From Nymphaea colorata (taxonomy: Eukaryota > Streptophyta > Magnoliopsida > Nymphaeales > Nymphaeaceae), in contig NC_045147.1 of the NCBI RefSeq assembly GCF_008831285.2, positions 15,106,854 to 15,170,853 on the forward strand: a stretch of 64,000 bases of DNA. Reading direction: 5' to 3'. The notes beneath the pieces are model-generated. The model was not told where the DNA came from. It ran no database searches and saw nothing but the letters and a program-made list of their open reading frames with translations. Made by a program: the position numbers and the translations under genes. Positions 13,801 to 25,437 of the stretch are shown one piece after another. Numbering within the stretch: position 1 is the first letter of the stretch; every line of letters starts with the position of its first letter.

Positions 13801-15931
13801 GAGGAGGAGGAGGAGGAGGGGACTGATGATCCCTTCTCTCTCTTTGGAGCTAGGGGTGTTGTCCAAGAACCAGAGAGAGATGTGTCACTGTCGTCTTCTT
13901 CTCTAGTCTTTAATGGTGTCATTGGTGGACAGTAACTTTTTACTAGAAGTAAAAGTTGCCTTTGCAATATAAAAGGTAAGAAACACAAGTGAATTGATTG
14001 AGGGTAATTTCACCGTCATACAACCTTATCGTTTCAAAATCCAGTGAAAAAAATTGAACCTGGAGAGACCCATAATTTTCATCTTTTTGGGGCCTGTACA
14101 CCTTGGTAGTACAAATGAAGACGATAATCCAGTTATCAAATGTCTGATAAAAACTACACAGAAGGGAGTTGAGAGACGACGGCAGGGGGTGGGGGGACAT
14201 TCAACACTCAACTACTAGAAAAACGGTATTTGTTCATTGTTAGAATATAGTCTATTTATTAGGCATGATTTGCTTCACTCGAGGATCATCCAAACTCATG
14301 CTTGTGTTGCATCATATGGCAGCCCAAATGTGGTTTCCACATGGTCATTGATGAATTTGGGAAAAAACCCCGACAATGAAATTAAGATAAACTTAGTTTA
14401 ACTTTAAATACAAAGGAATGCAAAATGAACAATACTTGCAATCAAGTGCACGAAAGGAAGCATAAACAAAAATTATAAGACTGTTGAGTGTGTTTTACCG
14501 CAACCAAATTACTATGGGACAGGGTTATACACACAGGGTATCTGGTGGGAGGACAAGTGCTCTTTTAGATAAAGCTGAACATTGGATATTTTGGGTAAAA
14601 ATGGAAGAGATGATGTTTTTATTGCAAAGAAAGGGCAATTAAGAAGGCTGATTTGTTAACTTGATATGTTAACTTTGATAGATGGTACATGAATTGCACA
14701 TGTTAAATATGGTTTAAGTATTTGTTCGTCTGCGCCAATTATACCGTATATTCCATATTTTAGTACCTTATCTTTGACCTCGTTTCACAATCTTATGTAA
14801 TTTCCTGCATTCTGAAATTGGTGATAGTCTAAAGTTGTTTGCTTGTGATGGAATGCTTTACCAATATTTTGCTCTGCATATTTTTTTCAGTAAATTTAGC
14901 GACATCTATGACGAAGAACATTTTATTAGAACACTCAGAGGCACTGTGAGGGTGGTTAATAAGCTGCCTGAGTATATAATGGACCGGTATGACCACAACA
15001 TGAGCAAAGTCTTTAATTTTAGAATCAAGGCGTGGTCATCCATTCAATACTATAAGGATGTGGTTCTCCCGAAGCTACTTGAGGAAAAGTGAGTACATCA
15101 AATTTTTCTCATTCTTGGCTGAGATTGCTGCACTTTTTTTTTGCCTTAAATAAATAGTTTTCTTGCAATGATGTTGAAACATGAAAATGTGTATATTGAT
15201 TATCTGGTAGTTTGATCTGCTTGATCAATCGTTCCAGAAAGCATTTGGAAACTCTTAAGTTTCTTTTTGTTAGTAAATTCATCATCCTGCTTTTGGTGCT
15301 GCATTACAAATTTACATCTATTTAAAAAAAATGCCACGATGTTGGAACCCTTTATATTCAAAAGTTTGAGATTCCATTCTGTGTCTTCTGCGATTTTTTT
15401 TAAACTTGTTGCATCCTGCACCCGCACCCATGTGACATATATATACACTGTCTTAAACCAACCCCACCACCCGCCCCAAAACAAAACACCCATAATTTTA
15501 TAGTAGGGCTAGATTTAGCTAGTAATAATAAGAAGGTTGAAACTCCAACCAAACCAAATGTTAGACTAAGGTCCTTAAAATGGAAAAGGGTCAATCTCTT
15601 ACAAAGCTGGGAAATTTGTTATCTACAGAAAGCTAATGGGACACTTGATATGCGTGATTACTATGATACTACATGACATTCATGAAATGAGTCCAGTTTT
15701 GAGGTCACCTGGAATACCCTACATTTGTTGATGGTTAGACGTACTTCAGTATCCTAACTAAGTCACAAGGGTACGTGTGATACTCCTGTGTTGATATGCA
15801 GGTACACAACATGGGTACGTGGGCGCGGCTGTATTTTAAAATTAATTTTGATTTTTCTCTTCTTTTCTATTTCCCTTCCACATAGATTATATATTTTCTT
15901 CCTCTTTTTCTTTATTTTTGATAATTTTTGT

Positions 15932-15992
<61 letters not shown>

Positions 15993-18900
15993 ATCCAAGA
16001 TCTTTAAAGTCAGAAGTTTGAGCCAACCTCTTTTCAATGTTAACTATTATCAATCTTCTCCCGGTCATCTCACATGATAATGATGTTGTATGTACATAGG
16101 AAATTACTTTCCTTAGACAGTCAATGCTGACATATGCCAGATAGTTACTAGATGGTTAAAATTTAAAAAGGTGTCACTAAAAGGACCATAAATCGTTGCT
16201 AAAAACATTAAAACTGTAGTTGCAGCATAATCCGTGGCTCATGCCAATTTAGTAACTATTTTTGAGTGACACAATTTTAAATTTTAGCCATCCAACATCT
16301 GGCGGGTTGAATTGCGCTATTTTCCTTGCATTTTTTTATGACATAAGACAGAACTTGTTCATCATAGCTCTACACAAATCCTATTGCTGTGACAACTCTT
16401 GAGCTAGGCTTGGAAAACTTGCTTAAGATCATAGAAGGTTCTTTGTAGTTTGTACACCTTCCTGTCAGGATCAGGGTGTCTTTTTGGAAGCCTTACTTGC
16501 AGTTTTTCATTAAAATCACTATTTAAGAAGGCATTCTTTTGTTCTCATAAGTGTATTAACCCTGATTCTCGGTAAGCAGGAGGCAGAATGAATGAGGGAT
16601 CTCAGTTCTAAACCATTAAAAAAAAAAACCACTGGAATATTGATCCCTGTGAGTCTGACATTTCAGGGTTGACATTTCATAGTTTCTATGTTTATTTCTT
16701 AAACATTTTTCAGTTACATCCATGAATTTTCTAAGCTTTGACATGATTTGAGTCGTGATTTCTTGCTACTCTTTTCTCATTAGGCTTTTTTATCACTTCG
16801 ACATGACATTTCCTGCGGGCCTGTCGTGATTTCTAGCTATTCTTCTAGCTATTCTTTTCTCATGAAGCTTTGTTGCCACTTTCTATGATCTCACTGTATT
16901 TTTTGTTTTGCAAATGATGAATTTATCTTGCAATGGTTGTTTCAGGCTTATAAGGATCTCTCCTTTTGCAAATCGGTTGTCAGTGGATGCCCCATCACTT
17001 GTTCAAAAGCTCAGATGCTTGGCCAATTATGAAGCACTGAGATTTTCAAATCCTATTGCCAAGTTTTCTGAAACACTGATTGAGCGGATGAAAGCCCATA
17101 GTGCAGATAATGATGGAAAATATATCTCTGTGCATCTCAGATTTGAAAAGGTTTTATCAATTGGTTTGCAGCCATGCATATTAGTTCTTGGTTTTTAATT
17201 TTCTGGCAATGAAACTCCCCACGTCACAGTAAATACAAATGTTGATTATAATGCAGGATATGGTGGCCTTCTCATGCTGTGTGTACGATGGGGGTGAGAA
17301 GGAGAAGCTGGACATGGATGCTGCAAGGGAAAAGGGTTGGCAAGGGAAGTTTACCAGGCCTGGGCGTATAATAAGGCCTGGTTTAATCAGACTAAGTGGG
17401 AAATGTCCTCTCACTCCCTTGGAGGTTCTGCTTGAAATATTTTCCTGTCTTCTTTTGCATTTTAATGCTTCCATGTTTAACAAATGTAAGGCTTTTGAAC
17501 TTTGACTTGGATTTTATTATTTGATTGGATTTTGTGTTTCATAATTGTCAAAATCAGTGTTGTACGTATCGTACAATACGAGGCCGTATCGTACAATACG
17601 TATCGTATCATTTACAAAATACGATACGATACACCCCCTGAATTGTAAATAAGTGTGTATCGTGCCTGTATCGTACGATACGGTGCGATACACCCCATAT
17701 TGTACGATACGTGCTGATTTTAAAAAAGGGGGCTTGAATCCCCATTTTTCAAGTTTTCTTTATAAAAGCCTGCCCCTTCTTCATTTCTAACCTAGAGATT
17801 GTGCCGCCGTGGAGGAAAATCATCGATTTCCATCGTTAAATCATCTATTAAACCATGGAATCGTGCGTGGGTGGCTGATTCCCGTTGGGAGGAAAGAAGT
17901 TTTTTTTAAATCGTGAAGATGAAGAAGAAGATGGAGATGAGGATGAAAATGAATATGATGAAGATTATGAATGAGAGTAGAGAGTGCTTTCATTTTATAT
18001 GTATTGACATTGAACATTTTCATAATTTCATTATCATCTTGTGATGTTACATAACATCTAAAACTTGTTTTTCGATGTGGTATCTCATAGACATAATTAT
18101 GGACCTTATGTCTTATGAATCTATGGTTATGAAATTATGATATATGTCATGTAATTGTTGACTTGTTGTGCTTTCTAGATTGATATTGTTTCGAATTTTG
18201 ATGTTTACGAATGACAAACCGTTATAGCAATAATAAGTCTATCATTCTCTAAAACATGTTTTTTATGAAGAACATATTATTCTTGATTTTTTACTGATTT
18301 TTTTGAATTTTTCTCCTATTTTTCTGATTTATTTAAAAAAAATGATACGGTTACGATACATTACGATATTTTGCGATACGGCGTATCTTAAAGGCAAACC
18401 GATATGGCTTACGATACGCTTTTTACAACAGTGGTCAAAATAACATTCTTAAATGAACTAAGTTATAAACAGAAAGAAGGCTGATTAACATATTGAATTT
18501 GCTGTTTGACTTGTATCTGGGTACACACAAGAAAAACATTTGATTACTTTCGGAGCTGCGAGGCAGGATGGTCACTAGTTCATGGATTAGCATTGCACAG
18601 CCATGGATCTACGTACAGTTAGGATTATGATACCATCTGATTTTGAACTGCAGTGTGGAGAAAAAAGTGAACCCCATTTGTTTTGATGTTAATCTGCTGT
18701 TGCTTTAGGATAGTGATTACTAATAGTTTAATGCTTATCATTTTGCTTTCTGCCATTATATCATTGCAGGTTGGGTTGATTCTTAGGGGCATGGGATTTA
18801 GTAACAGGACTTCTATTTATGTGGCATCAGGGAAGATCTATGAGTCTGAGAGAACAATGGCTCCCCTAAGAGAGATGTTCCCACTTTTGCAGACAAAGGA

Positions 18901-20741
18901 GACTTTGGCATCACCTGAAGAGCTTGCACCTTTTAAAGTATTCTGTTTCTTCCATTTTGGGTGGATCTGTTGGATCTGTGCTGTGTCATGTTTATGACTA
19001 TATAGTCTGTTGTGCCTAACTTATATGTTACATATTGTTTTTACAGAAGTATTCCTCTAGAATGGCAGCTGTCGATTATAGTGTTTGTCTTCACAGTGAA
19101 GTATTTGTGACGACTCAAGGCGGAAATTTTCCTCATTTTCTAATGGGTCATAGGCGGTACTTGTCTGATGGTCATGCAAAGACTATCAGGCCTGACAAGC
19201 GAAAACTGGCTTTATTGCTGGATAATCCAAATATAGGGTATCCATCTGTACTTGATACTTTTATGTACTATATCTGTCCTAACTTTTTTTTTTTCTCCAT
19301 GTATGTACGTGACTAGGGATTTCAATGGTTATCTAACAATTGGATGTGCAATTTCAATCTGAATTCAAGTAGCTAGATTTGATAACAAAGTCACCACAAT
19401 AGTAACAAGATGAGGAAAGGGCATATAATTTCTTTTACTGACTCAGATAAACATCTGATTTTCATGGACAATGTGATTCCTTCTTGAGATCTGATGGTTT
19501 TAGGTTTACGATATTCATCTGAATTCGACTGTGAGTCAAACTTAAGCAGTATCTGAATAGTTGGACATGGTAATAGTACTATTGGATCCAAATGTTCCAT
19601 TGACATCCCTACATGAGTCCATGTTTTTTTGTGTTTTTGTCTGAATACAGATTTTAATTATTCTGTAAATGTGTATCATTCTTCAAGCTCTCTTTTGTGC
19701 AATTCTTTCCTTATAGGCCTATGGCAAGGCATCCAAGCAATCTTCCTGTTTTATTTGTTCCGTGAATTTTGCAGTGTTGTTTACAAAAATTGGTACTTGA
19801 ATCAACTAATTGGTGATCCAGTTCGGGCAGTCTTTCCTAGAAGGATTGACTTACTAGTTACTACTTGAACAGTAACAAGCGAAGTCCTAATTCGTGTGTA
19901 GCTATGTCTCTATGTGAAGATATCCTCTTTGGGGCAGGAAGCAAATCCTTTATCTAGGCACAGATTATGAATCACAGAAATATGTCTATGATCTAGAAAT
20001 TTCATTAGCGGGTTATTTAGTACATTTAAGTATTTAATTATCAGTATCATTTACTAGAAAGCATACTTATTTACTAGTTTCAAAATAATTACTGTTGTCT
20101 GTGGCTACAGATAATACTTGAAAGGCATGCTACCGGCTTACACTTCAAATCTTAATCTCTTTTCTGAATAATCTGCTGCTTTAATGTGTGATTTTTGCTG
20201 CTTGTTTGTGTTTACTTGCTATCTCTAAAATGCAAAATAAGACAGATGAGCATCTAATGTTGATCTTGTCTTTGAACGTTTTCTGTAGCTCTAACACACT
20301 GTAATTTTTCTATTTTCTGCTGATCATTGGTTTTGTCAAGTAGTAAGAAATTATATTTGATTTACACCTGCAAACTTGATTGAATGCTTGCTGATAAATG
20401 TGGTTGTGGAAAGCAGATTAAATACTTTTGCTGGTTCAGATGTTTGCTAACATTTCTTTTATTCTAGTATCTGTACGTATTGGAAATTAAAATGTTTTCT
20501 TTTAAGATGAGTTAGTTTTCATTAACATCTTTTTCTTGGTCATCCTTTGTGAGCTGGCATTTTCTGATCTGAATATTACAGATGGAAGACATTCAAGAAG
20601 CACATGGCAAACATGCGATCACATAGCGATTCCAAAGGTGTGCAGACAAGAAGACCAAATGATTCGATCTACAATTTTCCTTGTCCTGATTGCATGTGCA
20701 GATTGAACAGATCAGAAGTTATCCATACAGCTAATCCCTGA
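3136..20741 (+). CDS. RRT1: O-fucosyltransferase-family (GT106) protein, RG-I rhamnosyltransferase-like
   Basis: Ten exons: 3136-3498, 8412-8484, 11356-11423, 11514-11602, 14891-15088, 16946-17150, 17257-17424, 18770-18937, 19047-19237, 20582-20741. All have GT/AG borders and matching phases, giving 560 residues. The protein has a Ser/Pro-rich cytosolic N-terminus ([10 protein letters not shown]), one signal-anchor helix at about residues 66-82, and a lumenal GT domain. Visible motifs are [34 protein letters not shown] and [10 protein letters not shown] (466-475), and the tail is [12 protein letters not shown]. As I recall them, order and length match Arabidopsis RRT1 (At5g15740), a Golgi enzyme that adds rhamnose to the rhamnogalacturonan I backbone; the substrate here is inferred. 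The exon 1 donor is ambiguous (3495 or 3498), and 3498 keeps the family length. The gene spans 17.6 kb because of large, transposon-filled introns. The first ATG of the open frame was taken as the start. Confidence 0.93.
6653..6680. repeat. (TC)n microsatellite in intron 1
   Basis: A CT dinucleotide run of about 14 units is read directly from the sequence. Confidence 0.9.
7789..7822. repeat. Compound (TG)n(AG)n microsatellite in intron 1
   Basis: A TG run passes directly into an AG run. Short imperfect TGTG units precede it from about 7766. Confidence 0.85.
9099..10846. mobile_element. PIF/Harbinger-like DNA element in RRT intron 2
   Basis: The left end reads GGCCCTGTTTGATGG. The reverse complement of the right end reads GGCCCCGTCTGATTG, so 12 of the first 15 bases match. 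The element is flanked on both sides by TTA (9096-9098 and 10847-10849), the usual 3-bp PIF/Harbinger target duplication. It is about 1.75 kb long. No DDE transposase motif was found in it; its longest open frame (10269-10850) has no recognisable domain, so it is probably non-autonomous. A second GGTCCTGTTTGATTGC copy at 9203 suggests duplicated or nested left ends. Confidence 0.6.
11885..12286. repeat. Two-copy tandem duplication (about 201 bp unit) in intron 4
   Basis: The segment beginning ATCAGTTGTTCTTTCTTGAG at about 11886 recurs at about 12087. The two copies stay alignable to the shared TGAATTTTATTTT end with only scattered substitutions and small indels (roughly 90% by eye). Both copies lie in the intron between exons 4 and 5 of the RRT-like gene. 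Confidence 0.85.
12287..14890 (+). other. Remainder of RRT intron 4
   Basis: No gene is seen. There is a purine-rich block at 13590-13690 and a GGA-triplet run near 13800-13820. Open frames on the minus strand here are low-complexity Ser/Phe/Leu reading of that block, not proteins. Confidence 0.6.
15934..15987. repeat. (TA)n microsatellite in intron 5
   Basis: An AT dinucleotide run of about 26 units is read directly from the sequence. Confidence 0.93.
16136..16303. mobile_element. Palindromic MITE with long terminal inverted repeats, intron 5
   Basis: The left arm (GCCAGATAGTTACTAG, then ATGGTTAAAATTTAAAA and GTGTCACT) pairs with the reverse complement of the right arm (GCCAGATGTTGG, then ATGGCTAAAATTTAAAA and GTGTCACTC). 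The arms span roughly 45-50 bases of a 168-bp unit. Long inverted arms suit a Mutator-type or foldback MITE. I could not define a target-site duplication, so the superfamily is uncertain. Confidence 0.6.
17555..18433. mobile_element. hAT-superfamily element in RRT intron 7
   Basis: This 879-bp element has ends CAGTGTTGTA and (reverse complement of the right end) CACTGTTGTA. It is flanked by a perfect 8-bp duplication, GTCAAAAT, at 17547-17554 and 18434-18441. Both sub-terminal regions are crowded with GTATCG/CGATAC hexamers, as expected for hAT transposase-binding subterminal repeats. Inside, 17912-17974 reads as a short acidic tail ([20 protein letters not shown] then stop). An acidic C-terminus is common in plant hAT transposases, so this may be a deletion derivative that kept the 3' end of the transposase gene. 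That last point is inference. Confidence 0.85.
19314..19611. mobile_element. Small hAT-like MITE in RRT intron 9
   Basis: The left end TAGGGATTTCAATGG and the reverse complement of the right end TAGGGATGTCAATGG match at 14 of 15 positions, enclosing 298 bp. The flanks (TACGTGAC and CATGAGTC) are not a clean duplication, so the boundary or the age of the insertion is uncertain. Confidence 0.6.
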
Positions 20742-23500
20742 GCTTCTTCCCTGGGCGATCTTGACATCACCACACCTCTAACCTATTCACGCCACCAACG
20801 GCCTAATTTTGCTCCATTCTTTTATTTCGTTCTTAACATGAGGCTCTCGGAGGCTCGGTTTACAGATTTTGTTTGAGCACATTGCTCCATCTCATTGAGC
20901 TTGGTAAGAAAGCAAGCCCGTTGTACATGTCGGAAAAAAAAATGATAGGCACCACTTGGGTTTCCTGCAAGTCTGCCGGTGCCTGCAGTTGTATCATTTT
21001 TTGGACTGCAGCAGAATGCCTCTGTTCGCAGCCTCATTTTTTCTGCCTCTTGTATGTGATTTGATCAATCATTGTAAAAAAATGAAGTTTGTTTTAGAAA
21101 ATGTGTCTCCATTTTTTTCACCTATGATCTCCCGTTATGAAATTTCCCTTTTTCGTAATGCGAAAAATATTTGAACAGGGCGTTGGGCATCCATAAATCG
21201 TCTGCCGGACCATAAGTAAGGCTCTTATCCTCTACCCTTTTTTCTTTTTTCAGAGAACATTTACTACAATTGGTACGATAACTAGAAAAAATTGGAAAAT
21301 TATCCTAAAGCCCGAGTTTTTGTAGCATACCATATTGTGTCTTATTTGGCACAATCCTGTCTATTGTCTCTTAGAAGCTTCCCTGGGCTGCGTTAGGATT
21401 GTCAGTGATCTCTCTTGTTTATCATTACAGCAAAAGGTTGTCACGTACTGATGTAGACAACATATGAATGACAAATTCATCACTTCATCCTCCATTTAAA
21501 GATCTAATGAGAGCTTGGCATAAGAAGTGAATAATTTGGTCCTTTCTATGGAATTAATGCATGGTCTATCCTCTCAACTTTATCCTATTCATCCCCTCAT
21601 TAAACCTGCAAAGGAATTGGATGAGATAGACTTGGGAAAGGACGAGGGAGATAATTCTGCGATCAACCAAAGGTAGTCCTTTGAGATCACCTCTATGTGA
21701 AAACAGTGCAGGGCAGAGTAGAAAAATAAAACTTGCTTATACATGAGAGATTCAGCTGTTGCTACTCTTTTGCTGGGGGCAACAAAATCAAAAGTTGTGA
21801 TTTTGATATCTAAGTTTTGATTCACCTAAATGACTTGACCAAGACTCAATGTTGAATCTTCCCTAAAGAGAAAGGGGAATTAACTTATGGACTTGGGAAA
21901 GGACTAAATTCAGACTTTACATTAGACATTCCTAAATCTATCTTCGTGCATGCTGTACCCATGATTAGTTCTGCCAGAGAAACTGAATTCAGGCGGGTTT
22001 GCAACTAGACATGTTTGGCGAAGAGGCTTAAACTTTCTGCATTGATTAGCTATGTCACTTTAACCTCATTCATGAGGTTCTCCTACGAGAAAGATAAGTG
22101 AAGGTGGATCTAAATTTTGTTGAAGACAGCTTGGCAAGAAAGGGTGAATGTGAGAAGATTAATACTTGAAAAAAAAATTGGTTGTTAGTTTGCATGGGGT
22201 TGCTTCGCTGCAACAAATGACCAAATTCAACTACATTGCAAAGACTCTCACAGTGCGTTGAGGTCTAATTTAACTAGCTGAAATGCACACCATTTTCTCT
22301 TCATTGTGGACTGTCGACTACAAAAGAGAAGAAACATCGACTGTTCTTACTTGATCTATTGGGAAGGTTCTTCTGTATTTGAAAATATCCTTCCTGAAAT
22401 TTCTGCAAGGGCGACCCAACTATCGGTGAAATCTACAAAAAAGCTCTGGACGTAAAGTCATGAATTCTTTTAGGGTGTGTCGGTTTTACCATGGACTTGA
22501 GACCGAAAGATTTAAGATCTGATCCCTCCCCCACACCACCCCACCCCATCTTTGGTTTTAACATGTAACATGGATTTAAGATCCCCAGATGAATTTTTCA
22601 AAATATACATTTTAATGCAGCCTCGGCTATCAAATGCAGCTAGGATAACCATGATAAAAAAAACGCAATCCCTACTCTAATAGATGCATGCCTATCTGAT
22701 TACAATTTTTCTTAGGCCAGCCACGATGTAAAAGGTAACTTAACTCTATCTTAAGGCACTTTTTGTAGAATGGAACAATAAAACATGAGAAAATGGTACG
22801 CTGGACACATGATAAAGATTTTGGAACGCGATGAGAACCAAAAGGTGGTGATCGCTGTAGCTAAAAAATCAATAAACAAAAAATGGGCGATTAATATCAA
22901 ATCAAGTCAAAAATATATTCTATCTATCAACATTGGAAAGAGCCTGTTTTTTTTCGCTTGCTTAATCATGAGTAAAAGGTCATGCATTATGGACAAGGAT
23001 GACTCCAATGCAGCAGCGTTAGTCAATGTGAGACATTGTTGCCGATGAAGGTTACAGCATCGAATGAAAATAATAGAAAAGTAAATGGTAACGCATCACT
23101 TACCAAATAACGATTTTAAGTAAAAGATGCCATCGCCATCAAATCAAGAAAGAAAATTTTCTATTATAACAGTTCATATAATTTAGGACAACCTTTGGAA
23201 GTCGTTGTATAAATCCCTTATAAATATAAGGTACTTGCTTTATGGATTTGATGGCCTGTCGATAAAGAAACCATCCATGTTAATCTCATTGAGCTCTATT
23301 ATTGTTTTATGTTTTCTTTCATGAAACCTATACTTGTGGCTGCCCACTTAAACCTGCTCAGCTTTTTCAGTTTTCGCAGACACTGAACCGTGATGATGAT
23401 TGAGCTGACAGGTCGATTAATGCTGTGGGATTCCTCCTCATGAAGTTCTTTCTGCGGCCAACGCCGGTCGTTGGTTAACAAAGGTGGACAGGCCTTTCTG
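20742..23500. other. Intergenic, includes the 3' flank of the RRT-like gene
   Basis: No gene is recognised over about 2.7 kb. The first few hundred bases are likely 3' UTR. Small open frames show no domain. The segment at 22475-22680 resembles generic repeat sequence, but I could not define ends. Confidence 0.5.
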
Positions 23501-23705
23501 CGTTGACAGCATTGATTGAAGAAATTATAGCAAGAAGGGAAAAAAAATTCAGGATTAACACGGTTCGGCTTCTATAAGCCTACGTCCATGCAACCAGAGA
23601 AGAAGTGCACAATGGAATTACACCAAGGGGAATATATACCAATTCTAGATTTAATGAGTTTTTCCCTGTTTGTCTTTGCATGAGATGTTCTTCAAGATGT
23701 CAACA
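23501..23705 (-). repeat. Probable 3' LTR of the Copia element
   Basis: On the minus strand this begins TGTTGACATC and ends near GCTGTCAACG, giving 7-bp inverted termini (GTTGACA/TGTCAAC). A TATA-like ggtatatatt and a segment around 23570 reading AGCCGAACCGTGTTAA are seen inside; the latter kind of sequence is common in Copia LTRs. A polypurine stretch (AAAGAGAGGGGGAAA, minus strand) lies about 40 bp before it, further than usual. The length of about 205 bp is inferred from the terminal inverted motif, because no second LTR is available for comparison. Confidence 0.5.
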
Positions 23706-23879
23706 GGTTTCTTGATAATTCTAATTTCCCTCTGTTCGAGTTTCCCCCTCTCTTTTTTTCTTTCTTTCCAAGATTATCTTCAACGGTTTTTTTGGTAACG
23801 TTGTGATTTCTTTCCTTATCAATTTGGGCAGAATCGTTAACGTTCTCATTCAAATCGAGCTGTTGGAAAAGGCTGAGTT

Positions 23880-24200
23880 GTCTTCTCATGGTCATGAAAG
23901 CTTTCTTTGAGAGTGTCTTAGTAAAAATATCTGCAACTTGTTTATTTGTAATGAAATATAGCTAGTTTCTAATTGCTTGAGCACAACTCTTTCTCGAACA
24001 TACTGATAACCTATTTGAATGTGCTTGCTTTTAATATGAAAAATTGGATTTGCCGTCATGAAAATAGAGCTCTTGTTGTCACAAAATAAGATGGAATTTT
24101 GTCTATTTTTACTCCTATACCTTTGAGAAGAAACTGTATTTGTCATTTCACTCAGCTTTGGCGCTAGATCTAAAAACACTCTTTTGTTTCTTGACACTTC
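23880..24200 (-). pseudogene. Copia RNase H domain fragment
   Basis: The minus strand reads LFCDNKSSIFMTANPIFH, then KSKHIQI and YVRERVVLKQLETSYIS. This is the family's usual block with the CDN motif and the H.R.KHI region. The end drifts into another frame before the polypurine stretch, indicating a frameshift. It is part of the Copia remnant. Confidence 0.9.
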
Positions 24201-24454
24201 AAGAAATACAAATTGGCACCTAAGAATACACAAAAGCCCGTTGTTGATGTTCTGGCTTGAAAACATCCGTTCCAATGTGAGTAAGAGAAACATACAAGTT
24301 AAGTGTGCTTTCCTTTAAAACATTGATGCCCATATGAACTGATCCTTTGAGGTATATGAGAATTCTTTCGACACTCTGATAGTGTTTTGTAAAGGTTCAT
24401 GTATGAATTAACTGACTTAATTGACAACAAAAGATATTTCGGGATGGGTAAGTG

Positions 24455-25430
24455 TTAAATACTGAAGAAATCCAACGATTTAATGATAAAAGTGGGGTCG
24501 TCAAATGCCTCATCATTTTTCTCAACATGAGGCAACTTGGAACTCATAGGCGTGTTGCTTGGCTTGCAATCCTCCATCCTTGCTCTTTCTAAAATGTCTT
24601 TAGCATATTTCATTTGGCAAAAAACATTCTTGAGGTGTGTACGCAATACTTTAATGCCCAAGAAATAACTAAGGTGCCCAAGTTATTTGACTAGAAATTC
24701 AGAGCAAAATTTGTCAATAAAGACTTGGAGGGAAGAATGACAGTTTCTAGAGTCCATATCATCTACATAAACTAGAAGTATGAGAGTTGTAGATTCATGA
24801 TGGAGGACAAACATGGAAGGGTTTGCAGCACTAGAAGTGAAACCATAATAAAGAAGGGAACCACTTAGCCGAGCAAACCAAGCTCGGCATGCTTGTCTGA
24901 GGCCGTAAAGTGCTCTTTGAAGCTTACATACATAATTAGATTATCTTCGTCCACATATCCAGGAGATTGCTGCATGTACACATCCTCATGTATGCCGCTA
25001 TGGAGGAAGGCATTTTTAATGTCAAGTTGCCAAATTTCTCAATATTTAACAATAGCAATATATAATAACATGCGAATGGTAGTGGGTCGCACCACATGAG
25101 AGAAGGTTTCATGAAAGTCAATACCGTCTTTTGGGGTGAATCCTCTAGCTACGAGCCTTGCTTTCAGCTTGTCCAAAGACCAATCAGATTTAAGTTTGGT
25201 GTTAAAGACCCATTTAGATCCCACAAAATTCATCTTCAAACTAAAGGAAACAAGCCTCCGAATTTGATTTTCATCTAAAGGTTTCCTCTTCGTCCATGGC
25301 AGCCTTCCATCCTGGGTGTTTGAGAGCATCTTGAACATTTTTGGGCTCCTTGGGAACTCCTTGATAGAGATGGTGCAGACTGGGGTATTTTGATTGACCT
25401 TGTGGGTGCCAACCATAGATCGTGTCACTA
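24455..25430 (-). pseudogene. Copia reverse transcriptase fragments
   Basis: The upstream block (25428-25039, minus strand) reads VGSKWVFNTKLKSDWSLDKL, then KARLVARGFTPKDGIDFHET and FSHVVRPTTIRMLL, the N-terminal RT block of Copia polyproteins. The catalytic YVDD is at 24758-24769. A downstream block (24661-24455) contains YAKDILERARMEDCKPSNTP. Frames are interrupted between blocks, so no intact enzyme is encoded. Confidence 0.93.
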
Positions 25431-25437
25431 TAATTCT

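Noticed and set aside
14190-14230. CACTCAACTACTAGAAAAACGG, similar to a CACTA-type terminus
   Set aside because: No matching inverted end was found within reach, so a CACTA element is not supported.
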